Below, in pieces: positions 46,787 through 56,878 of a stretch of 64,000 nucleotides of DNA (positions are counted from its first letter, which is position 1; every line of letters starts with the position of its first letter). The DNA is from Beta vulgaris subsp. vulgaris (lineage: Eukaryota; Streptophyta; Magnoliopsida; Caryophyllales; Amaranthaceae). The position numbers were made by a program, and so were the translations under genes. Under the pieces are notes generated by a model. That model had not been told where the DNA came from. It worked only from the letters and a program-made list of their open reading frames with translations, and did no database searches. The DNA is taken from contig NC_079205.1 in assembly GCF_026745355.1 (NCBI RefSeq), positions 51,569,916-51,633,915 of the forward strand, written 5' to 3'.

Positions 46787-47840
46787 GTTTATCCTCTTTT
46801 ACATGAATATAGGCCGGACAACCAAAATTTTTTAAATTTGAGTAATCACATGGAATTCCGAACCATACCTCTTGAGGAGATTTAAAGTTAAGGGCGGAGT
46901 GAGGAGACCGGTTCACCAAATAGCATGTTGTTGCAACCGCTTCGGCCCAAAAGATCTTCCCCAACTTGGCTTGTGAGAGCATACATCTTGCTCTCTCTAG
47001 AAGAGTCCTATTCATCCTCTCCGCAACACCATTTTGTTGAGGCCTCCCAACACAAGTTCTATGACGAACAATGCCTTCATCAAGACAATACTTAGTGAAC
47101 TTCTTTTCAACAAACTCTAGGCCATTGTCGGTTCTCAAAACCTTGATCTTCTTGTCGGTCTTCTTCTCAATCATAGTCTTCCATTGAAGAAACACATCGA
47201 ACACCTCATCCTTGTGCTTGAGGAAGAACGACCACACCTTCCTAGAGAAATCATCAATTATAGTGAGCATGTAACTACAATTACCCAAAGAAGTCTTCCT
47301 AGAGGGACCCCACAAATCCGAATGGATGTAATCAAGAGGTCCTTTGGTGTTGTTTATTGCGGGCTTGAAGCTAACCCGCTTGTGTTTACCAAACACACAA
47401 TGCTCACAAAAGCCAAGGTTGCCAAGCTTCACATTTTCTAGCAAACCTTGCTTGCAAAGTTCGGACATTCCATGCTCTCCCATATGACCAAGCTTCAAAT
47501 GCCAAAGCTTGGTATCATCATCACTCATAGTGCCGGTGGAGACATTTGCCGAACCACTAACCATGGAACCTTGTAACACATACAAACTTCCCCTCTTAAT
47601 ACCCTTCATCAAGACAAGTGCACCCCTAATAACCTTCAATACTCCACCTTCCGCTATGTACTTAAACCCATTGTTGTCAAGTGTACCAAGAGAGATAAAG
47701 TTCTTCTTCATTTTCGGAACATGGCGGACTTTGGACAATGTTCTAACCGTGCCATCAAACATAGTGATATCCACGGACCCTATGCCAATCACCTTGCAAG
47801 TAGCATTGTTGCCCATGGTGACCGTGCCTCCATTGAACAT
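46734..47840 (-). pseudogene. copia-4 protease tail and integrase
   Basis: An open stretch of 368 codons. MGNNATCKVIGIGSVDITMF follows the protease active site, which is lost at the 47840 junction. Then LWHLKLGHMGEHGMSELCKQ and CEHCVFGKHK (His and Cys zinc motif), and integrase acidic residues in IHSDLWGP, LRTDNGLEFV and GRPQQNGVAERMNRT. Ends RKCVFVGYGLGG by frameshift. Confidence 0.9.
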
Positions 47841-48029
47841 TAGTACTTAATATACCTGTTCCAGAGACGAATTATAATCCTCGTAAGTTTTGGTTACAAT
47901 GATAGCAGTATGAGGGAATGTGTTTACATGAGACTTTTCTAAATCCTCGTAAGTTTTGGTTTTCTTGGTGATTTAAAGTGAAAATTAGTACTTAATATAC
48001 CTGTTCCAGAGACGAATTATAATCTTTAT
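47841..48029. other. Copied host flank between pol and the right LTR
   Basis: TTAGTACTTAATATACC and following bases occur at 43672, 47842 and 47988. AATGATAGCAGTAT lies at 43582 and 47894. CCTCGTAAGTTTTGGTT lies at 47879 and 47951. So the F-box 3' flank is present here in about one and a half copies. Confidence 0.8.
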
Positions 48030-48773
48030 TGTTAGCAATAAATGCAATTTCTAGGATCTAGGGTTTGCTAATTAATTTCAAGTTCAACAATAAATGCAAA
48101 GTTGTAAACTTTAAATGAGGAATGTAAGCAATAAAGAGAGACAAAGATTTAACGTGGTTCGGTCAATCTTGACCTACATCCACAAGCAAGAACCTTGGAT
48201 CTTTTCTTTAGCCTCTCTAATGGAGGAATTACAATGGAGAAGAATAGGAGAGAGAGAGGAGAGAGAGAGAGTTATTTTGTGGCTAATTTGAATCTTACAA
48301 ATCCCAAATGGCTTTAGGAAGCCTTCTATATGACTTCCTAAAGGTTACAAAATCACCCTAAACCCAATACATTAAATCCGGAAAAAACCGGATTAGAATC
48401 GCGAAATCCCGAAACATGGCAAGCTGCCCGCCTGGGGTACGCCTTGGCTGTAAGTTCTGCCTTCACGGCAGAATATCGGTGGAAAAGAGTGCCCGCCTTA
48501 GCCGAGCCACAGCCCGCCCGGGCCCACTGCCAGCCCGCCCGGGCCCAAAGGGTGGGGGAGTAATCTGCTTTCAAGGCAGAAACTTGGTGGATGATAGAGC
48601 CCGGCCGAGCAGCCCATGGCCCGCCCGAGCTGCTGGCCCTCCCGGGCCCTTCACACACCTGCCCGGGCTGCTGAGGTCCATGGTTTCTTCTTGGCTCGAC
48701 CGGGTTGTGATGCGCGTGGCTTCAAGCTCTTTTCCTCTCTTCTCCTTTGCACGAAAATCAAGGCATACTTACA
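48030..48773 (-). repeat. Second LTR of copia-4, TTTAT on both sides
   Basis: 744 bp, lacking the Stowaway insertion. TTTAT lies at 48025-48029 and 48774-48778. It reads like a solo LTR with an intact 5-bp duplication. Confidence 0.85.
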
Positions 48774-48778
48774 TTTAT

Positions 48779-49094
48779 GTTGAAGAGCATCTCACCAAAG
48801 ACTGAGGAGGCTGAAGACATCTGACATTTTATCCCAAAAACTTCTATTTTCTGTACCTGCAAGCTTGGTCTCAAGAACCTTGTTCTGCTTCTTAAGTTGT
48901 GAAGTGAATCACCCATTCAAAGATGCACAAAAAACAAACAAACATAACTCATTGAAATTAAGTGGGTTTGTGTTGGTAAGATGAAATTTAATTTCCTTCA
49001 TATGATATTGCAAATTGTTGAACAGTTGATACAGCCATAAAAAATAAAAAATAGTAGAGGTTGGCAATGTAACCTGTTACATTTTCAGTGTTCC
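48779..49094 (-). pseudogene. Possible kinesin coiled-coil exon scrap
   Basis: On the minus strand 48901-48857 reads QLKKQNKVLETKLA and ends at a GTACAG donor. This is a heptad-like coiled-coil piece in the same orientation as the KIN-1 exons at 54.8-56.3 kb. The identity is a guess from context. The rest of the stretch shows nothing. Confidence 0.3.
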
Positions 49095-49319
49095 ATGTCA
49101 TGCATGTCATCCTTTAGAAATAGATCTCTTGAAGAAAGAGTGATTGCTATTGTTTCATTGCTCGGGTATAGGGGACTTTTGTCCTCATTTATGTATCAAA
49201 ATGCCAGGGAACTTTCTAAAGAGCAGCAAGTTGTGATTGTGTTTGTTAAGCTCTTTGTAGCTAGTCTATTATCTCTGTTTAATAACCAATGCTCATACAT
49301 CAAAAATGTATATAGGTGA
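49095..49319 (+). other. Unrecognised 74-codon frame
   Basis: Reads SSFRNRSLEERVIAIVSLLG, then YQNARELSKEQQVVIVFVKL. It could be an exon of an unidentified gene (a TTTTCAG acceptor lies at 49083-49089). Composition is protein-like, but I cannot assign a family and copy A has no counterpart. Confidence 0.25.
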
Positions 49320-49607
49320 GTGATCTAAGTAGTGGCAAAGGCTGAAATCTTGGGGTTTTCCTCACTCACATCTATAAGTACCTACTCTGCCTAAGCTAAG
49401 TGTAGGGCAGAATTTAGGATTAGACTCTTACCTATGCAGTAGAAAAGCAGTTAATTGACTCTTAATTATTTAGGCCCAAAATTTTTAATGTCATTGGTTA
49501 GTTGGAACTATATTTGCGTTGTATTTGATTGTAGATAAATAAGAATTCTATACACTGATAAATTACTTACATTTACATATCTATTATCAATTTTAATTGG
49601 GTAAAAA
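49320..49607. other. Non-coding; second half copies 53925-54057
   Basis: From about 49480 (GGCCCAAAATTTTTAATGTC) the sequence follows copy B 53924 onward. No gene seen. Confidence 0.55.
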
Positions 49608-49826
49608 ATGCTCCCTAGAGACTATTTGTATGAATGTGTGATTTACTACTTGCTACTAGTTCTTCTTGGATGTGAGAGAAGACTATCCATATTTAAGATC
49701 TTTGTGAAGCCAAAATCTAGACTAATGGCAGACTTTAGTACAGCTGGTGCTTTTGACATATTGTCAGAGAGGGGATTGTCAGATTTCATCAGGTGGTTTA
49801 GGAGGCTATCAGGACACCTTTCAAAA
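49608..49826 (+). other. Conserved frame of unknown function, truncated copy
   Basis: Nearly identical to 54058-54290. It reads MLPRDYLYECVIYYLLLVLL, then FSTAGAFDILSERGLSDFIR. The match breaks off after GGACACC at 49817, where the copy B duplication block begins. The minus strand is also open here. No family recognised. Confidence 0.3.
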
Positions 49827-50031
49827 AAAAAAATATAAAAGCTAAGAAAAGAAGAAAGGAAAAATAGAAAAAGAAGCAAATAACGAAGAAAAGAAAATGG
49901 AGGAGGAGAAAGAAAGAACACAATAACAATACTCACGTGCCCAGACTTCATTCATCCTTGTTCTTTCTTCTCCCTTTCTTTTTTTTTTTCAACCTTCAAG
50001 AGTAATTTCGCTGTTATTTTTACTTAATCAA
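49818..50031 (+). other. Probable 5' leader exon of the C2H2 gene, copy B
   Basis: Same as 1224-1434 of copy A, ending at the GTAAGT donor at 50032. The inferred intron runs to the acceptor before 52530 and contains the deleted copia-1B. Confidence 0.4.
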
Positions 50032-50182
50032 GTAAGTATACTATTAAGTTTATTTCCGTTTCGGGTTAATTTTCATGGATTTGGGGGTTTTTGTAAATTA
50101 GGGTTCTTGAATATATTGAATTGGGGGAAATTTATTGTATATGAAATTTACATAATTGTTGATGGTTAATGTGACCTAGTTA

Positions 50183-52375
50183 TGACAAAATGTAGAAGAA
50201 GGAAGAAGATTTTGACATGTGTTATTAAAGTGAAACAATCTCCATGTATATTAATAGGGAGGCACATACAAAAATATAGGAATACTTCCTAAAAGATAGG
50301 AATACAAGTTAAGAAAAATAATCCTAACAAATCATAACAAATCATGCCTAGAATATCTCAACACCCCCTCAAGTTGGAGCATGGGGAGCAAAAATGCCCA
50401 ACTTGGACATCAGAAAATCGAATTGAGACTTGCCAAGCGCCTTGGTGAAAATGTCGGTCAACTGAGCGGAATAGGAACATAAGATGGAGCAATCAATCAA
50501 TCCTTGATGGCATCCCGAACAAAATGACAATCAACTTCAATGTGCTTGGTGCGTTCATGAAACACCGGATTGTTGGCAATATGAATAGCCGACTGACTGT
50601 CACTGAAAAGAGCAATCGCCTGAGGATGTTGAACACCAAGACTCAAAAGAAGCCCCTTGAGCCACTTAAGCTCACAAGTAATAGCCATCATGGACCGATA
50701 CTCGGCCTCAGCAGAAGACAAAGAAATAGTGTGTTGTTTCTTAGTTTTCCAGGAAATAGGGGAACCACCCAGGAAGACAAGCCAGCCAGACAATGAGCGT
50801 CGCGTAATAGGGCAGGCAGCCCAATCAGAATCACACCAACCTTGTAGAGAAAGATCGTTATCATCATGAAGAAGGATACCCTGCCCAGGGGTACCCTTTA
50901 GATAGCGCACAATACGAACCGCGGCCTCCAGTGAGCCACATGAGGAGCCTGAAGAAACTGAGACAGGATGTGCACAGAATAGGCGAGATCAGGACAAGTA
51001 ACGCCCAGATAGATGAGACGACCAACAAGACGATGATAGCGCTAAGGGTCATCAAACATGGGACCCTCATCATATGCGAGACGATGATTTTGCTCCATAG
51101 GAAAACCACACGGCTTTGCGCCAGCAAACCAACCTCAGAAATGATATCAAGAGTATACTTGCGTTGACAAAGAAAGAGCCCAGACGAGCTTCTAGCAACC
51201 TCAATGCCCAAAAAATATTTTAGAGCTCAAGTCCTTCATTTTAAAACAATCGCTGAGATATGCTTTGAACAGAGATAATGCAGCGGAATCATTCCCAGAA
51301 CTAATAAGATCATCAACGTAAACCAACACATTGATCTGAATGGAGCCACGAGTAATGGTGAACAAAGAGTAATCAGAGTATGATTGCAAGAACCCATACC
51401 TTTTCAAAGCCGTGACCAATTTCGCAAACCAACACCGGGGAGCCTATTTTAACTCATATAAAGATTTACGCAAGCGACAGACAAGATTAGGATCAGAACG
51501 AGCAAAGCCAGGAGGAAGTGTCATGTAAACCTCCTCATCAAGATCCCCATGTAAAAAAGCATTATGTACATCCATCTGGTGAAGCTCCCAATTTTCGGAA
51601 GCAGCAATAGTAAGGAAATCCCGAACTGTAGTCATCTTGGCCCCTGGAGCAAAAGTCTCGGTATAATCAATGCCCGTCTGCTGATGATTTCCAAAGACAA
51701 CCAACCGAGACTTGAGACGTTCAATACGTCCATCGGAATGATATTTGATGCAATAAACCCACTAACTACCCAAAGCATGTTTTCCCGGGGGAAGGGGCTC
51801 AAGAGTCCAAGTGCCATTGTCCTCAAGAGCCTGGATCTCCTGTTGCATGGAGGCCAGCCAGCCGTCATGTTTCATAGCCTCTTTGAAAGAACGTGGTTCC
51901 TGTTCAGAAATAAGAGCTGCAAGAAACTCCCGGTAATTTACAGAATAATTGTCACAATTTACATAGTGAGTCAAGGGATAAGGAGTACCTGAAAGATGAG
52001 AGGAAGGGAGAGAAGGAGATGACGAACTTATACCGGGAGCACTGTTGGCATGGGTGACGTAGTCACGAAGGCGAGTGGAGGGTATTTTGTCACGAAGCCC
52101 ACGACCCAAGGCCGTAGGCGGAGAAGAAGGAGAAACCGGATCAGAGGGGGAGAAGTGTGGACCGCGTCAGTGGGTGGTGAAGGGGCAGCAGAAGAAGGCC
52201 CAAGAGAGAGAGGCGGGTGAGGGGTAGAGAATGTAGAAGAAGGAAGAAGATTTTGACATGTGTTATTAACGTGAAACAATCTCCCTGTATATTAATAGGG
52301 AGGCACATACAAAAAGATAGGAATACAAGTTAAGGAAAACAAATCATAACAAATCATGCCTAGAATATCTCAACA
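50183..52375 (-). mobile_element. copia-1B, internally deleted copy of copia-1A
   Basis: Same AGTTA duplications (50178-50182 and 52376-52380) and host flanks as copia-1A. The 3' LTR (50183-50363) is complete. Pol survives only from the Ser/Pro spacer through RT (VYVDDLISSG near 51320) and RNase H (SLQGWCDSDWAACPITRRSL). At 52225-52233 the spacer joins directly to the 5' LTR through the shared AGAATG, deleting gag, protease, integrase, the primer-binding site and the edge of the LTR. The 5' LTR also has an internal deletion near 52327. It cannot move. Confidence 0.88.
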
Positions 52376-52529
52376 AGTTATTATATTAGTTTAATTTGCA
52401 ATACCATTTCTATGCTTCAGTGGGTTAATTTTTATGAATTTGGGAGTTTTTGTAAATTAGGGTTCTTGAATAAATTGAATTGGGGAATATGGTCTTGTTA
52501 GACAATTGATGAATTATAGATGTTCACAG

Positions 52530-52875
52530 GTACTCATGGAACCCATTGTTGTATGTATCGCATGCAAGAAGCCCTTTTACACAATGAAAGATTTTCAATA
52601 TCATAATGCAACCAAACATAGAGGTTTCCAACATCAGTGCAAGATTTGCGGGAATAAATTTCGTTGGTCTTTCGATTGTATTGAGCACAATACATTGCAC
52701 GATAATGATCGACAAGAGAAGCAGGAAAAAAATGTTCTTGTTGCTGATATGATTGGTTCTTTTAGGCAGGACTTTGATTTTTGTGCGAAAAGTGCATTGC
52801 ACGGAAAAGAGTCTGGATCCTCTTCAGCAAGCGAAGGAAAGCAAGCGAAGGATTGAAGGAGTGTGATTTTGAGAG
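52530..52875 (+). pseudogene. C2H2 zinc-finger gene, zinc-finger exon, copy B
   Basis: From the ATG at 52536 the frame gives 106 residues with the two C2H2 fingers of copy A (C7/C10/H23/H28 and C35/C38/H51/H55). A 14-bp tandem duplication (52827-52840 and 52841-52854) shifts the frame so it ends KQAKD and TGA at 52854. Without the duplication the frame would run through LKECDFE to the GAGAG|GTAAC donor at 52876 and join the next exon in phase. A shortened protein with both fingers could still be made. The family is not recognised. Confidence 0.65.
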
Positions 52876-53489
52876 GTAACATGTTCGATATATACATCTT
52901 TCACTTTTCTTGAATCCTAAATAACTGAGGGTGAATTTTAGTTAAGCATGCAATACTTCTGACCTGTGAGTGTATGGATGATATTGCTCAAGTTTCTTGA
53001 TATGGAAGAATGGTTCGTAAATACCCCTAATGCTTGTTATTATCTTGTTGTTGCATTGGTCGTCAATCCACTTGTTATTTTTTCTTATTGCTAAACTAAT
53101 TGAGCTACTTGAAAACATTTTGGAGTCTGACTTTTGATTTTTGGCTCCATGAACTAGTCAATCTTTAGAACCAAGTGATTGAATCACATCAAAAAGTCCT
53201 AACCAGTTGGGCAAAGGAGGATACTTTCTGGAAGTAGTTCTGTTTTTACCCAAACTAATCAACACGCAATACTTTTCCTTATGAATCATGATTTTCCTCA
53301 TATGATGTAATCTCCAGTCTTCATACAATTTAGTTCTATCCCTGTCTACCTATGTAATATTGTGTCCAACTATTTATTAGTCCAACTTATAAAAAGTCAA
53401 TATTTTGAAAATATAAATTGAACATATTTTGAATAGAAGTTCAGATGGATTAAGTATTGTTTTGTTTGATACATGTGCTCTGCTTCCAG
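52876..53489 (+). other. Intron of the C2H2 gene, copy B
   Basis: Non-coding, GTAACA donor to GCTTCCAG acceptor, collinear with 12382-13020. No feature seen inside. Confidence 0.45.
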
Positions 53490-53691
53490 GGTGAGTACTC
53501 TGGCCAAATTTCTGACAGACGGGGATCCAAGTGGCAAAATGAAGAAGTCGGTGGATGAACTACAAGATCATGATCGTGATGATTGCAGGGAACTTGCTAC
53601 AAAGTACTCCAGACAGTTGATTGATATCTATACGAAAGGAAAGGATCCTTTCTTTTCTCCAATGTCAACTGATCTGCAGTCATATAAGTAG
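53490..53691 (+). CDS. Last exon of the C2H2 gene, copy B
   Basis: After the CTTCCAG acceptor the exon reads VSTLAKFLTDGDPSGKM, then KKSVDELQDHDRDDCRELAT, and ends MSTDLQSYK and TAG. Codon phase matches the preceding exon (AG|G for Arg), which supports one two-coding-exon gene of about 170 residues before the 14-bp duplication. The segment is charged, probably helical, of unknown role. Confidence 0.5.
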
Positions 53692-54057
53692 AGAGATGGC
53701 GCAACCCATTCCAAGCAAAAGGACAATATGATGGCCTTGGAAAATTTGTAGATGGTGTAAAGCACTAATTAGACATAAACATATTAGGTGTAAACTTAAT
53801 TTTTCTGAACTTCTTAACAGTAAACTGAACCTATTTGAATCAGTCCAAACTTATTAGAACTTTTTGTAGTTATAATTTTAACATGGGTATTTCTTATTAG
53901 CCCTCAACTAAAGTTGTAGCTAGGCCCAAAATTTTCAATGTCATTAGTTAGTTGGAACTATTTTTGCGTCGTATTTGATTGTATATAAATAAGAATTCTA
54001 TACACTGATAAATTACTTACATTTATATATCTATCATCAATTTTAATTGGGTCAAAA
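53692..54057. other. 3' flank of the C2H2 gene, no gene seen
   Basis: AT-rich; the second half is shared with 49480-49607 and, partly, 13320-13411. Confidence 0.5.
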
Positions 54058-54303
54058 ATGCTCCCTAGAGACTATTTGTATGAATGTGTGATTTACTACT
54101 TGCTACTAGTTCTTCTTGGATGTGAGAGAAGACTGTCCATATTTAAGATCTTTGTGAAGCCAAAATCTAGACTAATGGCAGACTTTAGTACAGCTGGTGC
54201 TTTTGACATATTGTCAGAGAGGGGATTGTCAGATTTCATCAGGTGGTTTAGGAGGCTATCAGGACACCTCATCACTGCTTCATTTTATGGTTCTCTGCTT
54301 TGA
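54058..54303 (+). other. Conserved frame of unknown function (81 codons)
   Basis: Longer copy of 49608-49826, ending RRLSGHLITASFYGSLL and a TGA. The two copies differ by very few bases in 230. An exon or a chance frame are both possible, and the minus strand is also partly open. Confidence 0.3.
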
Positions 54304-54774
54304 TATAAGCACATTCTGTAAGTCAGCAAAAGTTTCTTTCTGTCACAGTATTAGTGCTTATTCTTTCTTTTAATATCAGGTCGGACACTTGAATTTTAGC
54401 ATTATCTGAACTGAAATGGTATTCGAGGAAGAACATGAAACCTAAATAGCAGTTTTAACAAAGTGCACGAAAGAATATTTCAGTAGCAGAATAAATGAAA
54501 AAAATATTACGTACTTGACTTGCAAGATAGACTAGGCAAAGTGCTTGACTCGGAACTTTTTTGGGGGAATCCAATTGCAAGCTTGTGTTAGGATTACACA
54601 GAATTGGAGAGTGAGAAGATGTGTCTTATTATGTGGCTTCTTTAAATTGTATTTGCAGTCAAGTTCAGCTTACTAGAAAGAATTTTGGGTATAAGAAAGT
54701 TCAGTTCACTTGCAGTCAAATTCCAAAATAAAATGCAGGAAAATAAGAAAAGAAAAAGATATGAGACATTATTA
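54304..54774. other. No gene seen
   Basis: Intergenic or intronic sequence at the 3' side of the kinesin pieces. Further C-terminal kinesin exons would be expected here but none was recognised. Confidence 0.4.
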
Positions 54775-56263
54775 CCTCATCGGCTGTGGAAGCAAGCTCT
54801 TCTAAAGCTTTCTGCAAGGATGAGATAATTTTTGATTTGACATTGTCATAATCCAATTTCAAGTCTTCAGTTGGAGCCGGGTAGAGCATAATTCCCTCTA
54901 GTATTAGCAGCTCTTCAAGCAACTCCACTTCCTCAGTACCCATTCTGTCTTTCAGCTAAACAAGAAGTAACACAATCCTCAGCAAAACATAATTGAGCAT
55001 TTACAAGCCAATATAGTAAAGAAACGAGTAAGCTTACCTTGTCCAAGATTCTCTCGCATTCCAAATCTTTCTTCTGAATAGTAGATTCTTGTGTCTTGCT
55101 GATTTTATCTTCAGATGGGATGACAGAAGGTGCCGCTTTTATGTGTTGTGCCCTGATACAATTGGAGACAAAAGGTCACAAATCTTTATGAGGAAATTCT
55201 TTTGTAAAATTTGCAACATATAAGAAAATTAAATTCATACTCAAGAGAGGGTCTAGCTCATATGTTTTTAGAGTATTATTAGCTCAATCCATGCCTTTCA
55301 AGTATTATGTAAATTTTTTCTGTATTTCAAAAGTGAAGAGTGGGAGATCTCATTACTGATTTGCATGTAATCCGGTTTATTTATTGCTACATATGAGTGA
55401 ACAAAAGAAACAATCTAGACTATAGAATTCATAAAGATACGACTGTCCTATTGTGTAGACTAGCAGCCTTGCACCAAAGTGAAGGGTGGATAGAGTGTCA
55501 GATGCATTTGAAGGGCTTGGTGAACAACAGCACAGCAATGCCATCCGGCAGCTACCTCCCTGCAATATGAAACATGAAACTTAAAGAATGATAACAATTG
55601 ACAATTGAAATACACCAGGATGGAGGAAGAAAATCTAACCAATGCATCTTGTAGTATTGGAGTAAGCTTAGAATCAACATAAGGGATGTGCGTTAACTTG
55701 CTCTGTGGGATACATGTTAATGCATTTACAACATTCCACAGGGAAGAAAGGGACTTATTAATAGTCTTGGCCTCGTCAAGAAGTCGTCCTTCTGCTCCAG
55801 TTTTTCCCACTTTCTCACAGCCAGCCAAGTCCACAAGAATCAGTTTCCCTGTTTGGTTCTGTAAACTGATCTCAGATCTGCAATCTATGCAAGCATTAAA
55901 ATTGAACAATAGGATCAAAATCGTTCCTTTTATCAACAGGAGTTGCCTGTTGAACTGTAAATATGTAGACGCAGTGACTTCTGCTACTAGAAACGTTCAT
56001 CTCTATATATACCAAAATTGAAAAATAGAAGCATCAAGATTTATTATCTACTTATGTACTGATACAGTGGATGTTAAAGACTTGATAGTAATAGAGGGAA
56101 GATGCTAACGGGTCTCTCCAACGGCTCTATTAGCAATTCCATTCTGCATAACAAAGAGCTCAAAGTCAGATGCTAAAGCATGAATAGAACAGAGAAACAC
56201 TGGTAGCCATTCTCAACTTACAGATAGGATTTGCATTGCTTCAGCAGCTTCCAGCACAGGGAT
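54775..56263 (-). pseudogene. KIN-1-like kinesin gene fragment, seven exons
   Basis: Exons in order on the minus strand: IPVLEAAEAMQILS (56263-56222); NGIANRAVGET (56143-56112); [17 protein letters not shown] (switch I, about 56005-55932); [20 protein letters not shown] with EAKTINKSL (switch II, about 55877-55640); [20 protein letters not shown] (about 55562-55465); AQHIKAAPSVIPSEDK (about 55155-55038); EEVELLEELLILEGIMLYPA (about 54955-54775). These match the end of the motor and the neck/tail of KIN-1, a kinesin that moves along microtubules. The P-loop exons are missing. SSLWNVV and [11 protein letters not shown] replace the usual SALGNVI and YRDSKLTRILQ, so it is dead. Confidence 0.8.
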
Positions 56264-56878
56264 CTGAAATTGTTGAGGTCAATTGTAAAACGATGTGAGA
56301 ATGGAAAATTTAATTAATAAGCAGATGAGAAATTACCAAAATTATGCATCCTTAATTTAGCAAAAAATTTACAGATAGGATTAAGCTCTTGCTGGCAGAG
56401 AAGCCTTAGAAAAGTGTAACATTGGAAGATTCATTTCATACAAAATATAAATCCAAATTTATTATGCTTTAGTATGAAAAAAAGGACATTTATACAAATC
56501 TATCATTGGAGGAAAGGACGTAATAATCCCATAGTCTACTCCTAGCAATCAAAAGTGTTCTTTTTAAGGGTCAGAATTTCATTTCCATTGAGGCATTGGA
56601 AAAAGAATATTTATGCATGACTCATTCTCGTCGTAATGGATTTTCTCATGATTCTTATTCAAAAATTAAAAACAAGGATTAATTTTCACAAAGGATCGAA
56701 GAGATTCTACAAAAGGCATGCATATATATAGTTCCAAGTGTTCAAAGTTGAATGAGATTGCATTGCCTTGCAACTTTGCAGTAATAATAGTCTTGAAAAT
56801 AGATAAAACACAATATAATTGATTGTTCCTATAGTAGTTCCATCCGACAATTACAAATCTAAAACATAAAAACAAAAT
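56264..56878. other. Non-coding, shared with copy A
   Basis: Upstream of the first visible kinesin exon and downstream of the F-box stop. It matches 13688-14303 closely. No gene seen. Confidence 0.6.

Larger units (their letters stand above)
43713..48773 (-). mobile_element. Rearranged Ty1/copia element copia-4 (Tork-like)
   Basis: LTRs lie at 43713-44732 and 48030-48773, with TTTAT before the left LTR (43708-43712) and after the right LTR (48774-48778). Read on the minus strand, the LTR runs from TGTAAGTATGCC to TTGCTAACA. Pol (44822-47840) lacks gag and any primer-binding site. Instead, host flank sequence (47841-48029) comes between pol and the right LTR. TTTAT also lies at 48025-48029, so the right LTR looks like a solo LTR at its original site, with a second LTR+pol copy joined on the left. 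Confidence 0.8.

Noticed and set aside
49646..49951. Minus-strand frame including SAISLDFGFTKILNMDSLL
   Set aside because: It extends across the 49817 junction between two duplicated blocks, so the whole frame cannot be ancestral. Part could be an exon, but the plus-strand reading is equally open.
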